Made by a program: the position numbers and the translations under genes. Under the pieces are notes generated by a model that did not search any database, was not told the origin of the DNA, and saw only the letters and a program-made list of their open reading frames with translations. This document shows positions 28,578 to 36,942 of a stretch of 64,000 nucleotides of DNA, one piece after another. Source of the DNA: Deinococcus aquiradiocola (GTDB lineage Bacteria; Deinococcota; Deinococci; Deinococcales; Deinococcaceae); contig NZ_BMOE01000013.1 of the NCBI RefSeq assembly GCF_014646915.1, positions 1 to 64,000 of the forward strand, in the 5' to 3' direction. How positions within the stretch are numbered: the first letter of the stretch is position 1; every line of letters begins with the position of its first letter.

Positions 28578-29479
28578 CCCGCACCGGCACGCGCACCGCC
28601 GGGCAGGGTAACATCAGTGCCCAGATGCCCTCACGCCCGGCCAGGCCCTCCGTCCGGACCCCCTCCCCGCTCCGCCGGGTCTGGCCCGCCGTGATGGTCA
28701 CCCTGACGCTCCTCGTGGTGGGCCTGTTCCTGGTGCTGCCGCTCGTGAGCGTGTTCGTCGCCGCGTTCGCCAAGGGCGCCGGACCGTACTGGGAGGCCGT
28801 CCGTTCACCCGACGCCGTGTCCGCCATCCTGCTGACCCTGCTGACCGTCCTGATCGCCGTGCCGCTCAACACCGTGTTCGGCGTGGCCGCCGCGTGGGCC
28901 GTCACGAAATTCCGCTTCCCGGGACGCGGCCTGCTGCTCACGCTCATCGACCTGCCGCTCGCCGTGTCGCCCGTCATCTCGGGCCTGGTGTACGTGCTGC
29001 TGTTCGGCCGTCAGGGCTACCTGGGACCATGGCTGGAAGCGCACGACCTGAAGATCATCTTCGCGCCGCCCGGCATCGTCCTGGCGACCACCTTCGTGAC
29101 CTTCGCGTACGTGGCGCGCGAACTGATTCCCGTCATGCAGGCGCAGGGCAAGGACGACGAGGAGGCCGCCCTCACACTCGGCGCGAGCGGCTGGCAGACC
29201 TTCACGCGCATCACGCTCCCCAACATCCGCTGGGCGCTCGTGTACGGCGTCATCATGTGCAACGCGCGCGCCATGGGCGAGTTCGGGGCGGTGTCGGTCG
29301 TGTCGGGCCACATTCGCGGCCTGACGAACACCATGCCGCTGCACGTCGAGATCCTGTACAACGAGTACAACACCACCGCCGCCTTCGCCGTCGCGTCGCT
29401 GCTCGCCCTGATGGCCCTCGTCACGCTCGCCGTGAAGGCCGTCATGGAAGCCAGAGCCCCCCGCACAGAACGACACTGA
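28574..29479 (+). CDS. cysW: Sulfate ABC transporter permease CysW
   Basis: 301 residues, six transmembrane helices. [20 protein letters not shown], the coupling loop [20 protein letters not shown] and [20 protein letters not shown] mark CysW. The ATG at 28574 overlaps the cysT stop. An internal ATG at 28625 would trim a low-complexity N-terminus and cannot be excluded. Confidence 0.93.
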   Translation: MTRTGTRTAGQGNISAQMPSRPARPSVRTPSPLRRVWPAVMVTLTLLVVGLFLVLPLVSVFVAAFAKGAGPYWEAVRSPDAVSAILLTLLTVLIAVPLNTVFGVAAAWAVTKFRFPGRGLLLTLIDLPLAVSPVISGLVYVLLFGRQGYLGPWLEAHDLKIIFAPPGIVLATTFVTFAYVARELIPVMQAQGKDDEEAALTLGASGWQTFTRITLPNIRWALVYGVIMCNARAMGEFGAVSVVSGHIRGLTNTMPLHVEILYNEYNTTAAFAVASLLALMALVTLAVKAVMEARAPRTERH

Positions 29480-29510
29480 CCCGCCCGCCCCACCCCCCCA
29501 GAGGACCAGC

Positions 29511-30494
29511 ATGAGCATCCAGGCAACCCACATCAGCAAACGCTTCGGGACGTTCGCGGCCCTGAACGACGTGTCCCTCAACGTCCCGGACGGCAAACTG
29601 GTCGCGCTGCTCGGCCCGAGCGGGTCCGGCAAGACCACCCTGCTGCGCGTCATCGCGGGCCTGGAACTGCCGGACAGCGGCCAGGTGTCCCTCGCCGGAC
29701 AGGACGTCACCAACGCCGGACCCGGCGAGCGCGGCATCGGCTTCGTGTTCCAGCACTACGCGCTGTTCCGGCACATGACCGTCGCGCAGAACGTCGCGTT
29801 CGGGCTGAGCGTCAAGAACCGCCGCGAACGGCCCGACAAGGCCACCATCCAGGCCCGCGCGATGGAACTCCTGAAGCTCGTGCAGCTCGACTGGGCCGCG
29901 CACCGCTACCCCACGCAGCTGAGCGGCGGGCAACGCCAGCGCGTGGCGCTCGCCCGCGCGCTCGCCGTGAACCCGCAGGTGCTGCTGCTCGACGAGCCGT
30001 TCGGCGCGCTCGACGCGGCCGTCCGGCAGGAACTGCGCGACTGGCTGCGCGACCTCCACACGGACCTGCACCTCACCAGCGTCTTCGTGACGCACGACCA
30101 GCAGGAGGCGCTGGAGATCGCCGATCAGGTCGTGGTGTTCAACGACGGCCGCATCGAGCAGATCGGCACGCCGGACGAGGTGTACGACCACCCGGCCACA
30201 CCGTTCGTGTACCGCTTCCTCGGCAAGACGAACGTCCTGCACGACGACGGCCGCCTGGAGTACGCGCGCCCGCACGACATCGAACTGAGCCGCGACGACC
30301 ACACGGACTTCCGCGCGGGCCGCATCCGGCACGTGCACCTGGTGGGGTCGGAGGCGCGCATCGAGGTGCAGGACGCCGCTGGACGCGTCGTGAGCGCCGA
30401 GATGCCCAAGGCCCTCTTCCGTGACCTGCAGGTCGAGACGGGCGCGCAGGTGTACTACCGCCCGCGCCGCGTCACCCACTACCCCGCACCCTGA
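29511..30494 (+). CDS. cysA: Sulfate ABC transporter ATP-binding protein CysA
   Basis: 327-residue ATPase. Walker [11 protein letters not shown]-loop [14 protein letters not shown] (typical CysA), signature [15 protein letters not shown], Walker [14 protein letters not shown]-loop [11 protein letters not shown]. The C-terminal TOBE-like domain begins at YARPHDIEL. Ends the operon in front of a long hairpin. Confidence 0.94.
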   Translation: MSIQATHISKRFGTFAALNDVSLNVPDGKLVALLGPSGSGKTTLLRVIAGLELPDSGQVSLAGQDVTNAGPGERGIGFVFQHYALFRHMTVAQNVAFGLSVKNRRERPDKATIQARAMELLKLVQLDWAAHRYPTQLSGGQRQRVALARALAVNPQVLLLDEPFGALDAAVRQELRDWLRDLHTDLHLTSVFVTHDQQEALEIADQVVVFNDGRIEQIGTPDEVYDHPATPFVYRFLGKTNVLHDDGRLEYARPHDIELSRDDHTDFRAGRIRHVHLVGSEARIEVQDAAGRVVSAEMPKALFRDLQVETGAQVYYRPRRVTHYPAP

Positions 30495-30507
30495 TCAGCC
30501 CCACCGG

Positions 30508-30564
30508 GCATGACGAAGGGCGGGCCGCTCACCTCCGGGTAGAGCGGCCCGCCCTTCGTCATGC
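30508..30564. terminator. 23-bp perfect hairpin between cysA and thrS
   Basis: Bases 30508-30530 are perfectly complementary to 30542-30564 around an 11-base loop. The stem includes GACGAAGGGCGGGCCGCTC. No T-run on either side. It lies between convergent genes and most likely ends both transcripts. Confidence 0.8.
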
Positions 30565-30572
30565 GGCCCGGT

Positions 30573-32522
30573 TCAGGCGCGCGTCTCGTACCGGCCGAGC
30601 AGTTCGGCCTTCAGGTCGTCGAAGCCCACGGCCTTGCGCTCCCGGGTGCCCTCCGCCGTGCGTTCGCGCACGCTGACCTGCCGCGCCGCCTGCTCGGCGT
30701 CCCCGACGATCAGCATGACGGGAATCTTGCTGAGTTCCGCGCTGCGGACCTTGGCGTTCATGCGGTTGCTGGAGTCGTCCACCTCGGCGCGCAGGCCCGC
30801 GTCGCGCAGTTCCTGCTCCAGCTGGCGCGCGTAGTCGTTGTGGCGGTCCGCGATGGGCACCACCATGATCTGACGCGGCGCGAGCCACAGCGGGAAGTCC
30901 CCGCCGTAATGCTCGATCAGGATGCCCACGAAACGCTCCAGGCTCCCGAACGGCGCGCGGTGAATCATGATGGGCCGGTGGTCCTGCCCGTCCTCGCCGA
31001 CGTAACTGATGTCGAAGCGTTCCGGGAGGTTGTAGTCCACCTGAATGGTCCCCAGCTGCCACTCGCGCCCGATCACGTCCTTGACCACGAAGTCTAGCTT
31101 CGGGCCGTAGAAGGCCGCGTCCCCCGGCTCGACCGTGAACGGCAGGCCCACCTCCTGCACCGCCTCGATGATCTGCGTCTCGGCGGCGTTCCAGTTCTCG
31201 TCGCTGCCGACGTACTTGCTGTTGCCGGGGTCGCGCGTTCCCACGCGGAAACGGACGTCGTTCATGCCGAACGTCCCGAGGACCAGCACCGTGAGTTCCA
31301 GCACGTCCAGGAATTCCTTCTTGAGCTGGTCGGGACGGCAGAAGATGTGCGCGTCGTCCTGCGTGAAGCCGCGCACGCGCGTCAGGCCGTTCAGCTCGCC
31401 GGACTGCTCGTAGCGGTACACCGTGCCGAACTCCGCGAGGCGCACCGGCAGGTCCCGGTAGCTGCGGGGCTTGCTGGCGTAGATGCGGACGTGGTGCGGG
31501 CAGTTCATGGGCTTGAGCATGTACTGCTCGTCGTCCACCGTGATGGGGCTGAAGTTGCTGTCGCTGTAGTTCTGGTAGTGGCCGGAGGTCTTGTACAGTT
31601 CGAGGTTCCCGATGTTGGGCGTGATGACGCCCTGGTAGCGGCGCTGGAACTGCTGCTCCTTCAGGAAGGCGGCCAGCTCGTCACGCAGGATCGTGCCGTT
31701 CGGGAGCCACAGCGGGAGGCCCTTGCCGACCATCGGGTCGATGGTGAACAGCTCCAGTTCCTTGCCGAGGCGGCGGTGGTCGCGGCGCTTCGCTTCCTCC
31801 AAGCGCTCCAGGTACGCGTCCAGTTCCTTCTGCGTCGCGAAGGCCACGCCGTACACGCGCTGCAGCGCTGCGTTGCTGGCGTCGCCGCGCCAGTACGCGC
31901 TGGACGTGCTCATGAGCTTGAAGGCGGCGGGGAGCGCCCCGGTGCGCGGGAAGTGCGGCCCGCGGCACAGGTCCACGTAGTCGCCCTGCGTGTAGAAGGT
32001 GATCGGCTCGTCGTCCGGCAGCGCCGTGATGAGTTCCACCTTGTACGGGTCGTAACTGAACTGCTCCAGGGCGGCCGCCTTGCCCACGTCGGTCCGGACG
32101 ATGTCGAGGTTGCGGGCCAGGATGTCGCGCATGACGCCCTCGATGGCCGGGAAGTCCTCCTCGCTGAGCGGTTCGGGCAGGTCGAAGTCCTGGTAGAAGC
32201 CGTTCTCGATGGCGGGGCCCACGCCGCGCTTCACGGCTGTGGCCGGGTAGCCCTTCGCGACGTAGAACTCCCCCACCGCCTGCGACAGCGCGTGCCCCAG
32301 CGAGTGCCGGAACAGCGGCGCGGCGTCCTCCGGCTTCTTCCTGGTGATGAGCGTGATGGCCGCCCCGTCCGGGAGGGGCGTCATGAGGTCCATCAGTTCA
32401 CCGTCGGCGGTGGCGGCCAGTGCGTCCTGCGCGAGACGCGGGCCAATGGCGCGGGCGGCGTCGAGAGCGGTGGCGTTGGCGGGCAGTTCCAGTTGTTTCC
32501 CGTCGGGCAGTGTGACGTGCAT
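30573..32522 (-). CDS. thrS: Threonyl-tRNA synthetase
   Basis: 649-residue class II synthetase with full domain order: TGS domain (MHVTLPDGKQLELPANATAL), editing domain (HSLGHALSQAV and zinc-site-like CRGPHFPRTG), catalytic core with motif 2 (FGTVYRYEQSGELNGLTRVR) and the zinc Cys in KPMNCPHHVRIY, and an anticodon-binding domain (APRQIMVVPIADRH). ATG 32522 follows AAGGAG; an earlier in-frame ATG lacks one. A hairpin and a small ORF lie in its leader. Confidence 0.97.
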   Translation of the reverse strand: MHVTLPDGKQLELPANATALDAARAIGPRLAQDALAATADGELMDLMTPLPDGAAITLITRKKPEDAAPLFRHSLGHALSQAVGEFYVAKGYPATAVKRGVGPAIENGFYQDFDLPEPLSEEDFPAIEGVMRDILARNLDIVRTDVGKAAALEQFSYDPYKVELITALPDDEPITFYTQGDYVDLCRGPHFPRTGALPAAFKLMSTSSAYWRGDASNAALQRVYGVAFATQKELDAYLERLEEAKRRDHRRLGKELELFTIDPMVGKGLPLWLPNGTILRDELAAFLKEQQFQRRYQGVITPNIGNLELYKTSGHYQNYSDSNFSPITVDDEQYMLKPMNCPHHVRIYASKPRSYRDLPVRLAEFGTVYRYEQSGELNGLTRVRGFTQDDAHIFCRPDQLKKEFLDVLELTVLVLGTFGMNDVRFRVGTRDPGNSKYVGSDENWNAAETQIIEAVQEVGLPFTVEPGDAAFYGPKLDFVVKDVIGREWQLGTIQVDYNLPERFDISYVGEDGQDHRPIMIHRAPFGSLERFVGILIEHYGGDFPLWLAPRQIMVVPIADRHNDYARQLEQELRDAGLRAEVDDSSNRMNAKVRSAELSKIPVMLIVGDAEQAARQVSVRERTAEGTRERKAVGFDDLKAELLGRYETRA

Positions 32523-32577
32523 AAGACTCCTTCGATTCAGCATGGGTGGGCCCGGTCTGGACGCGGGGCAGCAGAAC

Positions 32578-32604
32578 GCCTGAAAGCTGCGGGAGCTCTC
32601 AGGC
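32578..32604 (-). other. Hairpin in the thrS leader
   Basis: On the minus strand GCCTGAGAGCT and AGCTTTCAGGC form an 11-bp stem with one G-U pair around a 5-base loop. Its 5' arm contains the stop codon of the upstream ORF (32599-32601). It has no T-run. It is not a T-box: the conserved T-box specifier and antiterminator sequences are absent. Confidence 0.55.
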
Positions 32605-32694
32605 ACTGATAGTTCGCGTGACCGGGAAGGCAGGCATTCGTCTGCAGCTCACGCCGCGCATCACCAGACCGGAGTGACGGGGCGAAGGCTTCAT
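32599..32694 (-). CDS. Leaderless upstream ORF in the thrS leader
   Basis: A 31-codon ORF whose ATG lies exactly six bases after the -10 TAGACT, the leaderless spacing used by many genes here. The peptide begins MKPSPRHSGL and ends PVTRTISA, with two Thr codons (ACG, ACT) three and five codons or so before the end. The stop falls inside the following hairpin, 76 bases before thrS. Translation of the first codons seems likely; a role in threonine sensing is speculative. Confidence 0.45.
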   Translation of the reverse strand: MKPSPRHSGLVMRGVSCRRMPAFPVTRTISA

Positions 32695-32700
32695 GCGGGC

Positions 32701-32730
32701 AGTCTAGCGGCTGGGCGGCAGGACCGGCAA
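32701..32730 (-). promoter_or_regulatory. thrS promoter
   Basis: TTGCCG (32725-32730), 18 bases, TAGACT (32701-32706) on the minus strand. Predicted transcript starts near 32694, giving a leader of about 170 bases before thrS. Confidence 0.65.
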
Positions 32731-32790
32731 CTTCGGGCCGACACCTGCCCTCACGTGCAGGCCAGCAGGGGCGTACGGTACGGGCAGCGT

Positions 32791-33243
32791 ATGACCCTGC
32801 CTCCGCGCTTCCGTCGTCCCGGCTGGTCCGATGAACCCTGGCTGCACTGCCCCCGCTGCCGTCACCCGCTGATCCGCTGGCACCGCTACACGTGGACTCC
32901 GGAACGCCCGCAGGTGGTGTGGGACCCGGACCGCTGGCTGCTGCCGTTCCCGGTGATGGGCGCCGTGCTGATGACCGGTCTGATCCTGCTGTGCACGGAA
33001 CTGCTGCTGATCGGCGGGCTGGGCCGTGGGCGCGTGCTGCTGTGGACGGTCACGCAGCTCGGCCTGCTGTGGGCCACGGCGGTCGCGTGGGTGGACTGGC
33101 GGTGGCGCCTGCAGCGCCGGGCGCACCTGCGACGCACCCTGCAGCCGCACGACTGGGTGTGCGCCCGCTGCCTGCACAGCGAGCCGGACCGCGCGGACCT
33201 GTACCTCGTCCCGCAGGAGCACGGCGCGCCCGACCAGCCGTAG
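32791..33243 (+). CDS. Small membrane protein with split zinc-ribbon motifs
   Basis: 150 residues, no family recognised. An N-terminal HCPRCRHPL and a C-terminal VCARCLHSEPD (Cys-x2-Cys pairs at about 20 and 130) flank two transmembrane helices (about 52-75 and 80-98). Both Cys pairs would face the cytoplasm and could bind one zinc ion together. No Shine-Dalgarno; TACGGT lies 11 bases before the ATG. Stands alone. Confidence 0.65.
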   Translation: MTLPPRFRRPGWSDEPWLHCPRCRHPLIRWHRYTWTPERPQVVWDPDRWLLPFPVMGAVLMTGLILLCTELLLIGGLGRGRVLLWTVTQLGLLWATAVAWVDWRWRLQRRAHLRRTLQPHDWVCARCLHSEPDRADLYLVPQEHGAPDQP

Positions 33244-33291
33244 ACACGACGAGGGGCGACCCCCACGCGGAGGCCGCCCCGGACGCGCACT

Positions 33292-33708
33292 TCAGAAGGC
33301 GGGCTTGGGAGCCTCGTTCAGGCCTTTGGGGTTGGGACCCCACTTGTTGCTGCCGGGCTTGCTGTCGAGAACGGTGAACACCAGGATCACGATGCTCAGG
33401 CCGATCAGGGTCAGCAGGTACCACCAGCCGCTGAAGCCCGCGTCGTGCAGGCGGCGCACGGTGACCGCGATGGTCGGGATGAGCGTGGCGAGGCCGTAGA
33501 TGCTGAGCAGCCCGACGAACAGCATGCCGACGGGGGACATGGAACTGGCGCTCCCGCTGCTGAGCACACCGCTCGTCACGGCGAACAGGCCGTACAGGAC
33601 GGCCGTGATGATGAAGTTGACGAGCGTGAACATCCAGAATTCACGGCGGCGGGCGCGGCCCGAGAAGTTGGCGTAGTTGTTGCGGATGACGTTCAGGTAT
33701 TCGTTCAT
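33292..33708 (-). CDS. DUF805 family membrane protein
   Basis: 138 residues, four transmembrane helices. The family pattern is complete: NYANFSGRARRREFWMFTLV at the N-terminus, PTIAVTVRRLHDAGFSGWWYL in the middle and a PGSNKWGPNP tail. Found widely in bacteria, function unknown. A GGGAGAA precedes the ATG. A second, larger DUF805 gene lies directly upstream on the same strand. Confidence 0.92.
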   Translation of the reverse strand: MNEYLNVIRNNYANFSGRARRREFWMFTLVNFIITAVLYGLFAVTSGVLSSGSASSMSPVGMLFVGLLSIYGLATLIPTIAVTVRRLHDAGFSGWWYLLTLIGLSIVILVFTVLDSKPGSNKWGPNPKGLNEAPKPAF

Positions 33709-33882
33709 GCGGTTCTCCCTGTCGGGCGTGGGGCCGGGTGGGCCGCCCGTGCTGGCGTGTGACGGACATGAGTTCCCGATACATTTCCGCTCACTCTTCT
33801 CAGACTACAGGAAGGGGATGGCAGCCGTACACGCACCTGCCCGTCCCCGGCCGCGTTCCGCCCGCTCCGCGAGGGCCGCAGG

Positions 33883-34647
33883 TCAGTACGCGCCGTTCGC
33901 CCTGCCCAGCGCCTGTTTAGGGTTCTCGCCCCACCTGTTGCTGCTGGGCGTGCCCTCGGTCGCCAGGAACACCAGCAGCACGATCAGGCCCGCGAGCGGC
34001 ACGAACGCGATCAGCTGCCACCACCCGCTGCGGCCCGTGTCGTGCAGGCGGCGCGTCGTGATCCCCAGCTGCGGCAGCAGCAGCCCCAGCGACACCACCG
34101 CGCCCAGCGGCCCGGACCCCCGGCCGTCACCGAGATCGCTGAAGAGGATGCCGTCCAGCACGGCCGCCACGATCGTCAGCAGCAGCAGGAACAGCGTGAA
34201 CATCCAGAACTCCCGGCGGCGGGCGCGGCCCGTGAACACCGCGTACTTCTTCGTGACGGCGTCGATGAAGGACGCGAAGGCGCCCTCCACCGACCCGTCC
34301 GGCGTGCGGCCCGCACCGGGCGCGGGCGGCACCACCCACCCGGAAGGCGCGGCGGCACGTGCCGGTCCCGGGCCTCCTCCGAAGCGCAGGGCGTTCAGGC
34401 CCTCCACGGCACGCGCCGCGCACGTCCGGAAGCGCCGCTCGTCCTCCGGGTCGAGGTCTATCCCGTCGTGCATGACGCGGTTCCGCAGGAAACTCACCTG
34501 CTTCAGGTCGCGCTGCACGTCGTCCGGCAGCGCCGCACCGAGGCTCTGCGCCTTCTCGCCCATGCCTGCCCCCACCGCGCCCAGCCGCGTGAGGAGCGTC
34601 TCGATCTCGACGGAGGTATCGCGAACCATGCGGAGCGTATCGGTCAT
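33883..34647 (-). CDS. HEPN-like domain fused to DUF805
   Basis: 254 residues. Residues 1-90 are all-helical with FLRNRVMHDGIDL, an R-N-x3-H motif resembling HEPN or DUF4145 domains. A proline-rich linker (about 92-118) follows, then a complete DUF805 domain (TGRARRREFWMFTLFLLLL, TTRRLHDTGRSGWWQLIAFV, SSNRWGENP). ATG 34647 is preceded by TACTCT-GAAGGC, the leaderless pattern. The HEPN assignment rests on one motif and predicted helices only. Function unknown. Confidence 0.7.
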   Translation of the reverse strand: MTDTLRMVRDTSVEIETLLTRLGAVGAGMGEKAQSLGAALPDDVQRDLKQVSFLRNRVMHDGIDLDPEDERRFRTCAARAVEGLNALRFGGGPGPARAAAPSGWVVPPAPGAGRTPDGSVEGAFASFIDAVTKKYAVFTGRARRREFWMFTLFLLLLTIVAAVLDGILFSDLGDGRGSGPLGAVVSLGLLLPQLGITTRRLHDTGRSGWWQLIAFVPLAGLIVLLVFLATEGTPSSNRWGENPKQALGRANGAY

Positions 34648-34834
34648 GCCTTCAGAGTACCGGGCGGGCATGCTGTCCCTCCTGTCAACTGCGTGCGGGC
34701 AGGACGTGACGCGGCCCTCAGTCGGCACGCGGAATCCGGGTAGACTGGTGAACTGTGACGCGCACGGCGCGAGAACGGCCAGGTCAGGTCCCCAGGGGTG
34801 AGCGGGGGAGTTGGGCCTCGCCAAGAGGAGACTT

Positions 34835-36406
34835 TTGAGTTACTGGCGAAAAACAATCAAGCCGCTGCTGGACGACGAAATCGGCACCATTCACAAGCAG
34901 GCTCCGGCCCGCGTGACGCTCGCCTTCCCGAACCGGTACTCGGTCGGCATGGCGAGCCTGGGGTATCAGGTCATCTACCGGCTCTTCAACAACGTGGACG
35001 GCGTCGCGTGCGAACGGACCTTCCTGCCGGACGACCCGGACGCGTTCGAGGGGACGGGCGAGGCCCTGCCGACCGTCGAGTCCGGCCGGGACGCCGGGGA
35101 CTGCCAGCTGTTCGCGATGAGCGTGTCCTTCGAGCTGGACCTGACGAACATCATCCGGACGCTGGACCTGGCGGGCATTCACCCGCTGCGCGAGAAGCGC
35201 GACGACAGCGACGCCATCGTCATGATCGGCGGGCCGCTCACGAGCAGCAACCCGTACCCGCTCACGCCGTTCGCGGACGTGATCGCCATCGGGGACGGCG
35301 AGCAGATCGTGCCGGTCCTCGCGGAAGCGCTGCGTGACGCCACGTCCCGCGAGGACTTCTACGACCTCGTGGACGGCATGCCCGGCATCTTCCTGCCCGC
35401 CCGGCACAGCCACGAACCGCAGTGGGCGACGGCCCCCAAGGAACTGCTGCCCGCGTACAGCCAGATCGTCACGCCGCACAGCGAGCTGAGCAACATGTTC
35501 CTGGTCGAAGCGCAGCGCGGATGCCCGCGCCCCTGCACCTTCTGCCTGGCCCGGACCATGTACGGCCCGAACCGCAACAACCAGGGGCAGGAACTGCTGG
35601 ACACCATTCCCGACTGGGTCACCAAGGTCGGCCTGGTCGGCGCGGCCCTCAGCGACTTCCCGCACACCAAGTTCGTGGGCCGCACCCTGACGGACCGCGG
35701 CATCAAGCTCGGCGTGAGCAGCATCCGTGCCGACACCGTGGACGCCGAACTGGCCGAGATCCTCAAGGCGGGCGGCCTGCGGACCTTCACGGTCGCCTCG
35801 GACGCGCCCAGCGAACGCCTCCGCCAGTGGTTGAAGAAGGGCATCACCACCGAGGACCTCCTGAAAACCGCGCAGATCAGCCGCGACCTGGGCTTCAAGG
35901 GCCTCAAGGTGTACATGATGATCGGCCTCGGCCCCGAGAACGACGACGACATCACCGAACTGATCTCCTTCACCAAGGAACTCGCCAAAGTCAACCGCAT
36001 CGCTCTGGGCATCTCCCCCTTCGTGCCGAAACGTCACACGCCGCACTTCCAGGACTCCTTCGCGGGCGTGAAGACCATCGAGAACCGCCTGAAGCGCATC
36101 CAGAAGGAACTGCGCACCACCGCCGAACTCCGCAACGTGTCCGCCAAGTGGGCCTGGGTGGAGAACGTCATCGCGCGCGGCGGCGCAGATGTGGGCATGG
36201 CCGCCTACGCCATCTACAGGAACGAGAGCATCGGCGCGTGGAAGAAAGCCCTGGACGACGTGGGCTGGGTGGACCCCTACGAGGCGAACGAGAGCCGCAT
36301 CGAGCTGCCCGCCGGTCAGATCGTGCGCGGCGACTACGGCCTGCACAGCCCCGACGACCTCGCCGGACGCAAGGTCAGCAGCCACGCCGAAGGCCTCGCC
36401 ATCTGA
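34835..36406 (+). CDS. Radical SAM protein, B12-binding-like N-terminus
   Basis: 523 residues. The N-terminal 200 resemble a cobalamin-binding-like domain (RVTLAFPNRYSVGMASLGYQ, then MIGGPLTSSNPYPLTPFADV). The radical SAM core has Cys230-x3-Cys234-x2-Cys237 (EAQRGCPRPCTFCLAR), followed by ISRDLGFKGLKVYMMIGLG. This architecture resembles uncharacterised MiaB-like/YgiQ-like proteins. No His of a typical B12 DxHxxG motif was seen, so cobalamin binding is uncertain. The start is TTG 34835 with GAGGAG four bases upstream. Substrate unknown. Confidence 0.85.
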   Translation: MSYWRKTIKPLLDDEIGTIHKQAPARVTLAFPNRYSVGMASLGYQVIYRLFNNVDGVACERTFLPDDPDAFEGTGEALPTVESGRDAGDCQLFAMSVSFELDLTNIIRTLDLAGIHPLREKRDDSDAIVMIGGPLTSSNPYPLTPFADVIAIGDGEQIVPVLAEALRDATSREDFYDLVDGMPGIFLPARHSHEPQWATAPKELLPAYSQIVTPHSELSNMFLVEAQRGCPRPCTFCLARTMYGPNRNNQGQELLDTIPDWVTKVGLVGAALSDFPHTKFVGRTLTDRGIKLGVSSIRADTVDAELAEILKAGGLRTFTVASDAPSERLRQWLKKGITTEDLLKTAQISRDLGFKGLKVYMMIGLGPENDDDITELISFTKELAKVNRIALGISPFVPKRHTPHFQDSFAGVKTIENRLKRIQKELRTTAELRNVSAKWAWVENVIARGGADVGMAAYAIYRNESIGAWKKALDDVGWVDPYEANESRIELPAGQIVRGDYGLHSPDDLAGRKVSSHAEGLAI

Positions 36407-36411
36407 GACGC

Positions 36412-36906
36412 GTGCCTCACCTGCTGCACTTCACGCCCGCCCCGGCCCGCACGCCGGAGGTGGGCGTGCTGCTGTCGGTGCTGCACGAGGCGCGCGCGCG
36501 GACGCTGGCGCATCTGGCCGAGCGACCACCCGACCTGGACCGGCAGCCTGCCGTGGGGCACAGTGCCGGGACACTGCTGTACCACGTGGCGGCCATCGAG
36601 CTGGACTGGCTGTACGCGGAGGTGCGTCAGGAACCGTTCCCGGACGCGGTGCAGGAATGGTTCCCGCATGACGTGCGGGACGCGGCGGGCCACCTGAGCG
36701 TGGTGACGGGCGAGCCGCTGGAGCGCCATCTGGCGCGGCTCGCGTGGGTGCGCGCCCGGCTGGACGACACCTTCCGGGACATGACGCTGCCGGAGTTCCG
36801 GCGGGCACGGCGGCTGGAGGCGTACGACGTGACGCCCGAATGGGTGCTGATGCACCTGAGCCTGCACGAAACGCACCACGCGGGCCAGCTCGCGCTGCTG
36901 CCCTGA
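36412..36906 (+). CDS. DinB-superfamily protein
   Basis: 164 residues, GTG start six bases after the radical SAM gene, so probably cotranscribed. Four-helix DinB/YfiT-like fold: the first metal His is in GTLLYHVAAIELDWLYAEV, the other two in LSLHETHHAGQLALL near the C-terminus. Members are metal-dependent thiol transferases or of unknown function. Deinococcus has an expanded set of DinB-fold proteins. Confidence 0.85.
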   Translation: MPHLLHFTPAPARTPEVGVLLSVLHEARARTLAHLAERPPDLDRQPAVGHSAGTLLYHVAAIELDWLYAEVRQEPFPDAVQEWFPHDVRDAAGHLSVVTGEPLERHLARLAWVRARLDDTFRDMTLPEFRRARRLEAYDVTPEWVLMHLSLHETHHAGQLALLP

Positions 36907-36930
36907 AGTGCCGGTCGGAGGCAGCTGCGC

Positions 36931-36936
36931 TAGCCT
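36931..36936 (+). promoter_or_regulatory. Leaderless -10 box of class V aminotransferase
   Basis: TAGCCT, six bases (GACGGC), ATG. The same TAGCCT-N6-ATG arrangement precedes the gene at 39746 and the short ORF at 49746. Confidence 0.6.
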
Positions 36937-36942
36937 GACGGC

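Noticed and set aside
32523..32694. T-box riboswitch in front of thrS
   Set aside because: The conserved T-box antiterminator sequence and a Thr specifier loop are absent, and the hairpin has no T-run.
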